Shown piece after piece: positions 1 through 9,338 of a stretch of DNA of 64,000 nucleotides (position 1 is the first letter of the stretch; each line of letters opens with the position of its first letter). The translations under genes and the position numbers were made by a program. Location: NCBI RefSeq assembly GCF_025643335.1, contig NZ_CP092489.1:890001-954000 (forward strand). Reading direction: 5' to 3'. Origin of the DNA: Endozoicomonas sp. Mp262. GTDB lineage: Bacteria > Pseudomonadota > Gammaproteobacteria > Pseudomonadales > Endozoicomonadaceae. Under the pieces are notes generated by a model, which had not been told where the DNA came from, ran no database searches, and was given only the letters and a program-made list of their open reading frames with translations.

Positions 1-805
1 TTTTGACGATAGACTTAATGCTCTTGAATCCATATTTCCATGGCACCACCAGCCTGAACGGTGCACCATTTTGATTGGGCAATACCTGACCATAGAGACC
101 TACAGCCAATAAGGTTAGAGGATGCATAGCCTCATCCATTCTTAGCCCTTCAACATAAGGCCAATGAATAGAGCCAAACTGATTTTTTTGCCCCGGCATC
201 TGCTCAGGATCGAACAGTGTCGTAAACTCAACAAACTTTGCCCTGGAGGTGGGATTAAACCGTTTCAACAAATCACCCAGTGAAAAGCCCACCCAGGGAA
301 TAACCATGGACCAGGCCTCCACACACCTTAGTCGGTAGATACGCTCTTCCATCGTATGGGGCTTAAGTAGATCTTCCAAAGTATAAGTGCCGGGTTTATC
401 CACCTCACCCTCTATAACCACAGACCATGGATCTGTCTTAAAGCGCCCGGCTTTTTTAGCAGGGTCTGTTTTCCCTGCGCCAAATTCATAAAAATTATTA
501 TATCCGGCCACATCATTAAATGGTGTGAGGGGTTCTTCTATTTGATATTGGCTTTTGTTAAAGCCCTTTACCTTTTGATCAAGCCAGCCTGGTGAAGGAA
601 ACTGGCTGGAAGCTCTGTCGCCAACAACAGACTCTGTAGCAGCAGTGACTTTGCTGTCATCCGAACATCCTGACATAGCAAAACCCAAACCTGCCAATGC
701 ATAATATCCGCTTTTTTTAAGGAATTTACGTCGCTCCCTATAAACAGGCTCAGGTGTTATTTCACTGCTGAAAACGTCATGCGCTTTTCTTATTTTTATC
801 AACAT
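1..805 (-). CDS. msrP: Protein-methionine-sulfoxide reductase, catalytic subunit MsrP (partial, C-terminus off the left edge)
   Basis: This is the periplasmic molybdopterin enzyme (formerly YedY) that repairs oxidised methionine in exported proteins, receiving electrons from the haem membrane partner MsrQ. The minus-strand frame is open from about 805 to the window edge. The N-terminus has a twin-arginine export motif ([10 protein letters not shown]) and then a hydrophobic stretch ending in Ala/Gly and Cys. Further on are the family blocks around [15 protein letters not shown], whose Cys is the molybdenum ligand, and a segment ending [14 protein letters not shown]. Two in-frame ATGs exist, at 817 and 805. 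I chose 805 because the ATG at 817 sits directly in the T-run of the pssA terminator hairpin and neither has a clear ribosome site. msrQ would lie outside the window. The neighbourhood with pssA matches Pseudomonas. Confidence 0.9.
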   Translation of the reverse strand, partial: MLIKIRKAHDVFSSEITPEPVYRERRKFLKKSGYYALAGLGFAMSGCSDDSKVTAATESVVGDRASSQFPSPGWLDQKVKGFNKSQYQIEEPLTPFNDVAGYNNFYEFGAGKTDPAKKAGRFKTDPWSVVIEGEVDKPGTYTLEDLLKPHTMEERIYRLRCVEAWSMVIPWVGFSLGDLLKRFNPTSRAKFVEFTTLFDPEQMPGQKNQFGSIHWPYVEGLRMDEAMHPLTLLAVGLYGQVLPNQNGAPFRLVVPWKYGFKSIKSIVK

Positions 806-820
806 AGTTGTAACCATAAA

Positions 821-842
821 AAACGCTGCCCTGGGGCAGCGC
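821..842 (-). terminator. Intrinsic terminator/attenuator between pssA and msrP
   Basis: Arms CGCTGCCC and GGGCAGCG (824-841) form a tight GC-rich hairpin directly after the pssA stop. Read on the minus strand it is followed by a run of six T. The msrP start lies immediately beyond, so the hairpin probably limits read-through from pssA into msrP. Confidence 0.8.
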
Positions 843-847
843 CTAAA

Positions 848-1678
848 TCAACTTTCTATTTTTGCTTTCCTGGCCTCATTCAGCCGCCAGATAGCGGTTA
901 TTGGTCCAGAGCAGGCATAGCCCAGGAAAACCAACATTAAGACCCGGGGAGGATCCGTAAAGATGACAGCAAAGGCCAGTACAATCACCAGCATAAAGAT
1001 AAAGTGCACCCGTCCCTTCAGGTCAATTTTCTTAAAACTGTGATAGCGTATATTGCTGAACATCAGCACACCGGCCATAGCAACTATCACTGCCGCCATC
1101 AGAGCAATAAAGATCGACTCACCATCAACACCGTAGTCACTGAGAGCCCAGACCATTCCCACCACCAGCGCGGCGGCAGCCGGGCTTGCCAGCCCCGTGA
1201 AATAGCGACTGTCAGTCACCTCAATCTGGGCATTGAACCGAGCCAGTCGTAAAGCACCACAGGCTGCATAGATAAAGGCAACCATCCAGCCCACTTTACC
1301 AAGATCATTCAGCGCCCAGCTATAGGCCACCATGGCCGGAGCCACCCCAAAGGTCACCATATCAGCCAGACTGTCATACTGCTCGCCAAACTTACTTTGG
1401 GTATTGGTCATTCTGGCTACCCGGCCATCAAGACCATCCAGCAGCATTGCTACAAACACGGCAATACAAGCGGAGGAGAACAGGCCAGCCTGGGCAGCAA
1501 TAATGGCATAAAAGCCACAAAAGAGGTTGCCAGTGGTGAACAGATTGGGCAGAAGATAAATACCTTTACGCCTGATGGTCTGACCACCCTCATCGATTTC
1601 TTCTACATGCTCATCTACGGGAAAAAGGCCATCAACGACATTGCTGTCTTCTTCTGGCCGCTCCTTTTTATCGTCCAT
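848..1678 (-). CDS. pssA: CDP-diacylglycerol--serine O-phosphatidyltransferase
   Basis: This membrane enzyme makes phosphatidylserine from CDP-diacylglycerol and serine, the first step towards phosphatidylethanolamine. It is 276 aa. The CDP-alcohol phosphotransferase signature DG-x2-AR-x8-G-x3-D-x3-D is present around residues 82-105 (DGLDGRVARM, then GEQYDSLAD). An acidic cytoplasmic N-terminus of about 40 residues precedes several hydrophobic helices, as in the type II enzymes of Pseudomonas and Bacillus. In Pseudomonas the upstream neighbour is ilvC, which here lies 26 kb away at 28030-29046 in the same orientation. The gene must therefore have its own promoter in the 1679-2053 gap. Confidence 0.95.
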   Translation of the reverse strand: MDDKKERPEEDSNVVDGLFPVDEHVEEIDEGGQTIRRKGIYLLPNLFTTGNLFCGFYAIIAAQAGLFSSACIAVFVAMLLDGLDGRVARMTNTQSKFGEQYDSLADMVTFGVAPAMVAYSWALNDLGKVGWMVAFIYAACGALRLARFNAQIEVTDSRYFTGLASPAAAALVVGMVWALSDYGVDGESIFIALMAAVIVAMAGVLMFSNIRYHSFKKIDLKGRVHFIFMLVIVLAFAVIFTDPPRVLMLVFLGYACSGPITAIWRLNEARKAKIES

Positions 1679-2053
1679 TACACACCAGTATTAAAACATC
1701 GATAGATTGACACTTTACCATGAAAGAAATTTAGCGGGTATGCATTGATCTGAATCGGGAAAATGAGACTTTGCTTGCAAAGGTATCATGACAGCCACAG
1801 CGTGGATAGCAGGCTTAAAGCTGGGTTTATTATTTTGATCACATGGTTATAGCTAATTCCGGAAAGGGATAATATGCTGCACATGCGGGTATGAAAGCAG
1901 CTGATAGAACAGATAATCGGATTATGGTTTCAATACAAGCTGCCGAGATTGTTTGATCGTCGTTTTAATCATCTGGATGACAAGATCTCCACCTAATCCA
2001 CCCTTAATTAGTTTGGCAGCTATGCTATGTAAAATCAGTTGCTTGTGTCGAAC
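1679..2053 (-). other. Gap upstream of pssA
   Basis: About 375 bp without a credible gene. It should hold the pssA promoter and, if the 26-kb block was inserted, its left junction lies here or in the adjacent hydrolase gene. I see no terminal repeat, tRNA fragment or direct repeat marking the junction. Confidence 0.4.
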
Positions 2054-2974
2054 TCAGGCCATATGCCTATCAGAGTTACCTTCAATCCAATCAATTAGTA
2101 GGTTCACATAGTCTTGCCCTGCATCTTCCGAAGAAAAGTGCGACGCATTATCAAAAATAACCAGCTTATTGTTGGGAATGTGTTTGGCTAAAAACTCCCC
2201 ATTATCAACCAGCACAAAAGGATCCAGCCTCCCCCAGGTGATTAAAGTCGGCACCTGTATGCCTTTCAGATGCTGTTCAATCCATGGCAGTTCTTTTGAA
2301 TAAGTCCCGAAGAAACTGATCGCACATTGATGCCCTTGTTCGTTGTAGCAAATGTCATAGTACTCTTTTATTGCACGCCTGGAGGGCTTGTAGTGGTGAT
2401 ACCCCTCGCTAACAGCGGTCAGGAAATTGGTTTTCATCACGGGTTTTTTATTTAAACCTTGTGCTAGCCAGCGTACAAAACGCGATTTTATTACAGCCGT
2501 CAGAATGGGCGACAACCTGGGTGGAAAGTTTCCCGGACCATCAAAGATATTCAGACTCAGGAATCGCTCTGGATGGTTAATCACAGCGGTCAGGGTAATG
2601 GGGACTCCAACATCCGGCCCAACCAGATGAGCCTGCTTGATATTGAAGTGATCCATTGTCTGGATAATCACTTCACTCAGTTGACTGGCTGACATATCAG
2701 CTTCTTCCGCTTGCGACAAACCAAACCCGGGAATATCAAAGGCCAGCACATCAAACCGGGTACTGAAGTCTTCAAATGAGGATTCCCACATACGAATGCT
2801 CTGAGGCAGGCCATTCAGTAAGAGCAGTGCAGGTGCATTGGGCCTCTCGCTGCGCAGGAAGCGAATATTGAATTTCCCTACTTTTACAAACTGTGGTGCA
2901 AACGGATCAACAGCAGGTTCTGGTTGCTCAGAAGCAAACCGGGAAAGAGCCTTGTTTAAAAGAGACCGTGTCAT
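2054..2974 (-). CDS. Alpha/beta hydrolase with a probable aspartate nucleophile
   Basis: A 306-aa alpha/beta-hydrolase fold protein. The oxyanion-hole region LLLLNGLPQSIRMW is followed by DIPGFGLS and a nucleophile elbow reading HLVGPDVGVP. The elbow residue is Asp rather than Ser, as in epoxide hydrolases and haloalkane or fluoroacetate dehalogenases. The acid and base lie in WGRLDPFV and NASHFSSED near the C-terminus. The substrate is unknown. A serine esterase is unlikely because there is no GxSxG. It is transcribed divergently from the HxlR-type regulator at 3119-3505, across a shared 144-bp A+T-rich region, so local redox or effector control is plausible. No signal peptide is apparent. 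Confidence 0.8.
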   Translation of the reverse strand: MTRSLLNKALSRFASEQPEPAVDPFAPQFVKVGKFNIRFLRSERPNAPALLLLNGLPQSIRMWESSFEDFSTRFDVLAFDIPGFGLSQAEEADMSASQLSEVIIQTMDHFNIKQAHLVGPDVGVPITLTAVINHPERFLSLNIFDGPGNFPPRLSPILTAVIKSRFVRWLAQGLNKKPVMKTNFLTAVSEGYHHYKPSRRAIKEYYDICYNEQGHQCAISFFGTYSKELPWIEQHLKGIQVPTLITWGRLDPFVLVDNGEFLAKHIPNNKLVIFDNASHFSSEDAGQDYVNLLIDWIEGNSDRHMA

Positions 2975-3118
2975 GTCGTTGCCTATAGCTGCACCTTCAA
3001 GTGCTTATTTTTAATATTGGTTACTATTATATACTAGGTTATTCTATTAAGTGTTACTTCACAAGAAGGCATTATTTAGTGCCTAAGTTACCTTTTGATA
3101 ACCTACGGGGAATGCGCG

Positions 3119-3505
3119 ATGGGCTCACAAGCAGGCAGTGAAAGGCGAAGTTTCAGGAACAGTGAAGATTGTCCTATCCGTGATGTGGTTGCTCAGATTG
3201 GTGATAAATGGTCGATTCTGATTCTGTTTGCACTGGTGGATGGCCCGGATCGCTTTAACTCCCTTAAATCCCGCATAGAAGGCATTTCACAGCGTATGCT
3301 GACACAAACCCTACGGGACTTACAGCGTGATGGTTTTGTTCTGCGCACTGTGTACCCACAGGTTCCCGTAAAAGTGGAATATGAATTGACCGAACTAGGG
3401 AAAGGCTTATCCGCTTCTGTTTGGAAATTAGTATCCTGGGCTGGTGACCATCACAGCGATATCCGTAACGCACGCCAGCAATATGACGAAGAAACTGGAG
3501 AGTAG
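3119..3505 (+). CDS. HxlR-family winged-helix transcriptional regulator
   Basis: A small MarR-like DNA-binding protein of about 128 aa with the HxlR hallmark: an N-terminal Cys-Pro (CPIRDVVAQIGDKWS) followed by the winged helix (FNSLKSRIEGISQRMLTQTL, RDLQRDGFVLR). The single Cys near residue 19 is the redox or aldehyde sensor position in this family (YodB, QorR, HypR). I chose the ATG at 3119, preceded by GGGGAA. The frame also opens at a TTG at 3095 that lacks a ribosome site. It is divergent from the alpha/beta hydrolase, its most likely target. The intergenic region carries two similar blocks beginning GGTTA, near 3018 and 3037, that could be operator half-sites. Confidence 0.88.
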   Translation: MGSQAGSERRSFRNSEDCPIRDVVAQIGDKWSILILFALVDGPDRFNSLKSRIEGISQRMLTQTLRDLQRDGFVLRTVYPQVPVKVEYELTELGKGLSASVWKLVSWAGDHHSDIRNARQQYDEETGE

Positions 3506-3601
3506 ATTATTTAACTGTTAGTCATATAGATGTATCAAAGATATCAACTGAAAATACGGACTATACTAATTCTGTAATTGCAAAATAGTCTGTCTCTGTT
3601 C

Positions 3602-6109
3602 ATGCAAAATATGTACAACAAGTATCTTGTATTGCCTATGTTGTGCTTTAGTGAAAGATGGATAAAAAATAGCAGGGTATTTTACATTCTGTTATTTTTA
3701 ACGGGTGTGATAAATGACTACACCTTCGGAAGGTTTCGATTTTCTGATAGCTTTCCTCACTTCGATTACTGGAGCTTACCTCATATTGCCAGTTGGTTAA
3801 TGTTAACCTCTCCAACAGAGGGTATATTGTCCCTTAGTGATCATCGACAACACTTCATACAAAAATTGAAACAGTTATATCCGCCTGTGTCAGAAGAGGA
3901 TGTACTTGAGTATCTTCGGCGCGTGGAAGAACATAGTGTTGAGCAATTAGATTTCACACTATTGAGTGACTTCCAGCTTATGACTCCGGTTTTGTACGCT
4001 TTTTCTTCATCAAGAAATATTATTTTTATTCACTATAAAGCAAGTGCAGTCATTAAAGGATTTCTTATCAACACTACCCTTGATTACTATCCAATTCATC
4101 AAGAACAATGGATCCATGAAAGCAACTATGAATTTCTAGACTCACCCTCTGTTATTTTTGCAAAATCAGAAAACCAATGGTTTTTTAAGGATGTAGATGA
4201 TCGAGAAGATTTAAAAGAATGGCTTGATATTTTAGCAGGACAAATAGAACAACAAAATGCAACTATTAAAGAAAGCATATCATTGCCTGACATAGTGCCA
4301 AATAGCTATGCTATTAAATGCTTTTACAACCATAAGAAATCAATTCTGCAACTTGCCAAGCTAATCCCTGGCTGCCCTCAAGGTTCACCAAGAGATGATA
4401 TAGATAATTTCTGCAGATATACTTTCTATTTTCTCTTGCCAAATGAAAAAACTTATCAGCGTGAACAATTTTTGCAACCACATAGCAACTCGGAGATTTA
4501 TCCTGATGACAAAGAATTTATTACTTTCACATCCCTCAAGACAGAGCATGTTAACCTCACAGAGTCATGTCAAATTCCAATCCCATGTTCAAGCAATGAT
4601 TTTTCAAAAAGAACCGATCTTCCGATACCTGATCTGTCAACAAGTTCAGAAGAAATGATTCGTTATATGCAACGCAAACCGGCCATTACCATGATTCCAG
4701 ACAGACATATGGTTGATCCTCTCCCCCATTCTCCTGCACAGCCGCCTGCTCCCTCTACCAGGAAAAGAAAAAGGAGTACGGATAGCGATACCCTTGATAC
4801 TTTTGGAAAAAGAATACGCCATAGACATGGTAAAAATGAAGCGGTATATGACCAAACCGACCAGATACGACAGCATGAGGATACAAAAAAATATCTTTCT
4901 GAAAATCACCCAAATCTCTACAATACGCTAAAAGAAATAGAACAACTTCTTGAGAATCCATCCATAGAAGATAACGATGAAACTGGTAGTTTTGAAGAAA
5001 AACTGCAAGAGTATATTTACAAGGCACTTCATGCCTATCAGACGATGATGCGAGAGGATAAAAACCTACAGAGAACTGCCGCTGTACCTGAAATGACTGA
5101 TAGCTACATTAACTTTTTATTAGAGCACCCTCTTTGCAAGTTCTATTATATGAGCGCTGACAGGCATCCCATTTTATGGCATGATGTAATTAACTATCTC
5201 AATAGTTTAAGCAATACAAAGGGATGGGGCGTAGAATTCACTGCCCATCCTCAACCCAATAATACACTTAATTTGATATACAAAGAAATTAACGCCCTAT
5301 TAAACGAGAACGAGAACGAGAACTTAAACAAAACTCTATTAAGCCGACTTGATAGCACTAAAGAAGAATTAATCAAGCAATTAAAAAAAAGTCAGCCATT
5401 ATCATTAGCTAGTGATAACCATATAAAACAAATACGCGCAATATTATTAAAACATAAAAGAAAAATATTAAGTATTGAGCAAGAAGATACAAGTGAGTCT
5501 GTAGTCGCATACAAAATAATAAAACAGCTTTTTGAGAGATTTGACAAACCGGATACTACCTTAAAAAAACGCCTCTCATCCCAAGATACAACCCCTCGCT
5601 GGTTTTATAGGGATTATGTTGATATGGCAAATTATCTACTAGGTGGAAACTGGTTTGATCTCATATCTATACAATGGCTGCCTGCCACCCAAGTACGCTT
5701 AATACAATCCTCAAAGCGGGTTATTCTGGAAATGACATCATATGAAAACGAGCGAGTTCGATTCAAGCCAACCCAAGCTGCACTTGCTCTTTTTACAAAA
5801 AAAATAAACCTATCTGCCTTGTTGAAAGTACCCTGTTTCAAAAGACTCCTCTGCATTGAATCAGGTATTGATGAGCTAAGGAAAAGTCTTGAAGTGGATC
5901 ACACTTTTGTCTGCTCTTCGGGCAGCCTCATGGACTTGCACGCTGTATTTTTCAATGCCAGTGATACACTGCAACCACTATCAGAAGAAGAAATACAAGA
6001 GATTGAGCGATCTGATCATCTTATGGAAACAACCCCTTTAGACAGCGTTACCGAAGAAAGAGATTCTGTAGAAATTGGTGGAGAAACCATTGACTTTAGT
6101 CTGTTATAA
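3602..6109 (+). CDS. Large protein of unknown family with a bipartite NLS-like basic cluster
   Basis: About 835 aa from the first ATG. A TTG at 3578 would give 843 aa, and no start has a good ribosome site. I recognise no family. The N-terminus has one hydrophobic stretch (VFYILLFLTGVIN), possibly a signal or anchor. The middle is proline-rich and then strongly basic: STRKRKRSTD, about 13 residues, then KRIRHRHGK, which fits a bipartite nuclear-localisation pattern. The C-terminal half is charged and probably helical, with a short NENENEN repeat encoded by GAGAAC hexamers near 5310. Base composition is visibly more A+T-rich than the backbone genes. It converges with the exported 406-aa protein gene at 6387. 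A host-directed effector is possible but unproven. Confidence 0.6.
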   Translation: MQNMYNKYLVLPMLCFSERWIKNSRVFYILLFLTGVINDYTFGRFRFSDSFPHFDYWSLPHIASWLMLTSPTEGILSLSDHRQHFIQKLKQLYPPVSEEDVLEYLRRVEEHSVEQLDFTLLSDFQLMTPVLYAFSSSRNIIFIHYKASAVIKGFLINTTLDYYPIHQEQWIHESNYEFLDSPSVIFAKSENQWFFKDVDDREDLKEWLDILAGQIEQQNATIKESISLPDIVPNSYAIKCFYNHKKSILQLAKLIPGCPQGSPRDDIDNFCRYTFYFLLPNEKTYQREQFLQPHSNSEIYPDDKEFITFTSLKTEHVNLTESCQIPIPCSSNDFSKRTDLPIPDLSTSSEEMIRYMQRKPAITMIPDRHMVDPLPHSPAQPPAPSTRKRKRSTDSDTLDTFGKRIRHRHGKNEAVYDQTDQIRQHEDTKKYLSENHPNLYNTLKEIEQLLENPSIEDNDETGSFEEKLQEYIYKALHAYQTMMREDKNLQRTAAVPEMTDSYINFLLEHPLCKFYYMSADRHPILWHDVINYLNSLSNTKGWGVEFTAHPQPNNTLNLIYKEINALLNENENENLNKTLLSRLDSTKEELIKQLKKSQPLSLASDNHIKQIRAILLKHKRKILSIEQEDTSESVVAYKIIKQLFERFDKPDTTLKKRLSSQDTTPRWFYRDYVDMANYLLGGNWFDLISIQWLPATQVRLIQSSKRVILEMTSYENERVRFKPTQAALALFTKKINLSALLKVPCFKRLLCIESGIDELRKSLEVDHTFVCSSGSLMDLHAVFFNASDTLQPLSEEEIQEIERSDHLMETTPLDSVTEERDSVEIGGETIDFSLL

Positions 6110-6386
6110 ACAGTCAGCTGGATTCAAACAATAAGCGCAATCATCGTAGCAGATTTAGGCCGCCTTCAAGCACAACAATAGCCTTTAGAGAGTATAATCA
6201 AATAATCCTCCGGCTATGCCGAAGATCAGTTAACTTTATTATTTTTTCTTTTTTATTATCTACCCCCCCAAACTCTTCATCATAAGGATATAATAGTACG
6301 CAACCGGTAAAGCATATTTATTTCACCAACTACATATGATTAAAAACCCGAATACTATTGCTTAGTTTATTACAAAGTCATATGGC

Positions 6387-7607
6387 TCATAGCTTTTTTA
6401 AAAACACTTCTAGCCATTGATAATCAGATAAAACAGGTACATTTATCAATTCATTAGTTGAAAATGAAGTTGGTTGTTGTGATTGGATTTTCAAATATTT
6501 ATCCTGATATAAAAATGGTTTACGATTTCTATTCAAATTCATAAGCTGGCTTACTTTTACCTGAAACCCCTCTGCTGTACTCTTTATACTAATATCATCC
6601 AGCAAAGCCTCTTTATCAACTTTACCCATAAATGCCACTTTTATTTTCTCTGGTGTTCTTTCAAAAATACTAATAACTTTTAATCCTTGCTCGCTTTCAA
6701 ATTTCTGATAACATTCAGGAACCTTACCATTTCCCAAAAGTTTGACCTTTAGTGTTTTTTCTTTTCCACAAACAAGAGCCTCGGACTCTAATTCGCTTTC
6801 GATAGCATCATCATAGAAGTCATGTGGCTGCATTTGATATATTGACTGAGAAAAGCGAAATACAGGGGACGGTGTTACTATAATCGGACCAATTGAGGTA
6901 ATATAACATTGCGGTTCAGGAAAATACCAGCAAGGTTTAGCGCAGTGGAATTTAAAATTCAAAAGCAACATCATTATTCTGTTATCAGATGTTTTTTCTT
7001 CTGATAGATTTAGTTGTAAGTGATCATCTTCTTTACATGCTGATACAGTAAATTCCTTATCACTAGTATAAAGTTTATGACTTACCATTTGCTGTTGACT
7101 TGAGAAGTCTTTTTCATCAAAAGGCGCTGACATTTGATTAAATGTTACTTCTATCTTTTTTATATTACAAAAGGATACGTTATGAATCACAATACCTTTT
7201 ATTAATCCTTGATAGCAGGTTGCGGTATCAAAGTTCCAGGTGTTTCTACGACTATCTCTAATTGTCAAATACCTGCCTATAGAACTTGTCGGAATGGGGT
7301 TGGCCGTTTCAAGTTGCTGCAAAATAACAACCTGTTTTTCAGGTATAGTTACAAGAGCATAATCGGGGGTAGTTTTTTCATGTTCCGGGTGACCTAGCAC
7401 CAAGCATTCAGGCTTGGTCAATGACATATTTTCTATGTCCTTTACGATAGAAAACTCTATTTCTCCAAGGCTTGAGTGTTCTTTATAACAAACTAATACT
7501 CCAAATGGTTCATCTTTATTTATCGTCAATAATAGAGAGGCATCCAAGAAAGAGCTGTATAAAAAATAAGTAAAATAAAGTATTCCTTTTAAAAAAACAT
7601 TACACAT
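6387..7607 (-). CDS. Exported cysteine-containing protein of unknown function
   Basis: A 406-aa protein with a hydrophobic N-terminus (ILYFTYFLYSSFLDASLLL) resembling a signal peptide. The mature part has many scattered cysteines, suggesting a disulphide-bonded exported protein, and an acidic stretch (DDAIESELESEA) around residue 265. I recognise no family. Its first 60 residues share a short pattern with the exported protein at 26944 (PFGVLVCYKEHS against PFPGVCLIYKTTHG), too little to claim homology by eye. It is A+T-rich like its convergent neighbour at 3602. The start ATG at 7607 has only a weak AGAAAG in front. IS copy 1 begins 127 bp upstream and may have changed its promoter. Confidence 0.6.
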   Translation of the reverse strand: MCNVFLKGILYFTYFLYSSFLDASLLLTINKDEPFGVLVCYKEHSSLGEIEFSIVKDIENMSLTKPECLVLGHPEHEKTTPDYALVTIPEKQVVILQQLETANPIPTSSIGRYLTIRDSRRNTWNFDTATCYQGLIKGIVIHNVSFCNIKKIEVTFNQMSAPFDEKDFSSQQQMVSHKLYTSDKEFTVSACKEDDHLQLNLSEEKTSDNRIMMLLLNFKFHCAKPCWYFPEPQCYITSIGPIIVTPSPVFRFSQSIYQMQPHDFYDDAIESELESEALVCGKEKTLKVKLLGNGKVPECYQKFESEQGLKVISIFERTPEKIKVAFMGKVDKEALLDDISIKSTAEGFQVKVSQLMNLNRNRKPFLYQDKYLKIQSQQPTSFSTNELINVPVLSDYQWLEVFLKKL

Positions 7608-7958
7608 ATCTTTCTATATCCAATGTACCGAAACGTAAGCGGTTGCTGGAGGTAGATTTCTTACCTCCAATAAATATAGTTCAAGCCGCTCTTTTCGCTT
7701 CTTACTTAATTTAAAAACAGGGGAAGCCATAAGCCTGAATCCGTGATTTCTTGATTTGCCCGGCAGTTTTGAAAATGTGCTGATTAATTTTTTCCTTTGA
7801 AAATAACTCGGGTTATTGATTGAAGTGTTTTTATGTCGTTTTTAAGCATAAATGCTGATCAAAATATCATCAAACTTGAAGACAGGTTGAAAGAAGCCCT
7901 ACCGTTATCAATACAGTACTTTCTCATTTATGGCATTTTTTTCTATCTCGCTATTCAA

Positions 7959-9296
7959 TCAACAAAGTGCATGCTGGCTTATTAATTGATGGAAAGACCT
8001 GAAACCAGGACAGTAACGACCAAAGCGTAGCCGGTATTGATGTCCTTTTTTCAGAAGACGGGCAGCCAGGTAGATGAGTTCCTGTATCACGGTTTTTAAC
8101 CGGCGTCGTTTGGCTTTATGACGTACCGGCGCATCTGGCCCGAGCAAGCAACTCTGCCCCATGTAGCGCAGAATGTTATAGACCAGTGCACCCAAACACA
8201 TCACCAGGTCGTTGGTGTCAAACTTGCCTGAAGGCAGGCGCTCTAAATCCATATCAGTCTTCAACTCACTGTGAAACTGCTCGCTGGTCGCATGATCCTC
8301 ATAAAGATTAATGATCTGATCATCGCTGTAGTCAGCTTCGCTGAGTGTTGTCCACCATCCTTCCAGCTCATAATCGGGTGTCAGAAATCTCTGCCCTACA
8401 GTATCAGTGGTACGCTTGATAATGCGAATAATCAGACGCTGGTTACCATAGTTGGTTTCATAGACGGTTGAGAGTGTCGCATAACTCTTTCCTGGACGCG
8501 ACTCCTCCCATTTGACTTGCTTTTCTTCAAAAATGGGGAGCCAGTGTTCCTTGGTGTGATACTTTCTTGGGTTGAGCTTGATAATGTGATTCACACCTTT
8601 GAACCCGGCGATTTCCCGGCGCGATTCCTCAGCATCGTGGCCACTATCAAGGCGAACCAGAATAGGCGCTCGGGTCAAACGTCGGCTGCGGTGCAGCACT
8701 GCTTGTAAAAAGCCAATAAAATCATTCTGGGAGTGCTGAGAGCCTGGGCGTAATTCACATCCCAGGCACCAGCCTTCGCAGCCAAAGTAAGCGGCAATAG
8801 GGGCATAACCAAAGAATTTTTTATACGTGTACTCGACCCCCTCCTTTTTGGTATTGCTGTTATCCATAGGGAATACGTCGATATCCAGTGGTATGTGCTG
8901 CTTCTTATCGAGTTTTTTCGGAAGGGGTGTGACGGGCACCTGAAGATTAACCAGGACATCGGTAAGGCTGTCCTCGATGAAAGGAATCAGTTGGGCGGCA
9001 TCTTCATTGAAACGCTGTCTTAAGCGGCTGGCTGAAGGCATTTGTTTAATGCCCATTGCCAACCGGAACCAGTCGTTATCCCGGTTATTATCAACATTAT
9101 CAAAATCACTTTTACCCTGAGCCAGTTGGCCGCAGTAAGCTCTGATCAGGTCGATATGAGTGATACGGTGCCTTTTTTTTATTTTGCGCAGGGATTTGCT
9201 TAACGCTGTCTTTTTGTTGAGTGCATGACCAACGAAATAAAGCCCTGCGACCGGTGTATAAAATTCCGTCTGTGATTGTTCAATTTTCAGTTTCAC
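7959..9296 (-). CDS. IS1380-family transposase (copy 1)
   Basis: A 445-aa DDE transposase. It has the IS1380/DUF772-like N-terminal part with RLRQRFNEDA, catalytic-core segments around IDVFPMDNSNTKKEG and VRLDSGHDAEESRREI, and a C-terminal YEDHATSEQFHSELKTDMDL containing the expected late acidic residue. The protein is identical to that of copy 2, so neither copy is visibly degraded. Translation starts at a GTG directly after a hairpin that could block read-in. Host neighbours have no functional link to it. Confidence 0.93.
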   Translation of the reverse strand: MKLKIEQSQTEFYTPVAGLYFVGHALNKKTALSKSLRKIKKRHRITHIDLIRAYCGQLAQGKSDFDNVDNNRDNDWFRLAMGIKQMPSASRLRQRFNEDAAQLIPFIEDSLTDVLVNLQVPVTPLPKKLDKKQHIPLDIDVFPMDNSNTKKEGVEYTYKKFFGYAPIAAYFGCEGWCLGCELRPGSQHSQNDFIGFLQAVLHRSRRLTRAPILVRLDSGHDAEESRREIAGFKGVNHIIKLNPRKYHTKEHWLPIFEEKQVKWEESRPGKSYATLSTVYETNYGNQRLIIRIIKRTTDTVGQRFLTPDYELEGWWTTLSEADYSDDQIINLYEDHATSEQFHSELKTDMDLERLPSGKFDTNDLVMCLGALVYNILRYMGQSCLLGPDAPVRHKAKRRRLKTVIQELIYLAARLLKKGHQYRLRFGRYCPGFRSFHQLISQHALC

Positions 9297-9297
9297 A

Positions 9298-9338
9298 AAA
9301 ATGCACCCAGGTGGTGAAAATTAGAGTGGGTGCATTTT
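9298..9338 (-). promoter_or_regulatory. Hairpin at the transposase start (copy 1)
   Basis: Arms AAAATGCACCC and GGGTGCATTTT pair perfectly over 11 bp across a 19-nt loop. They end two bases before the GTG start and include the only G-rich stretch in ribosome-site position. Read on the minus strand the stem is followed by TT and can resemble a terminator. Copy 2 has the same structure at 13713-13753. Confidence 0.6.
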
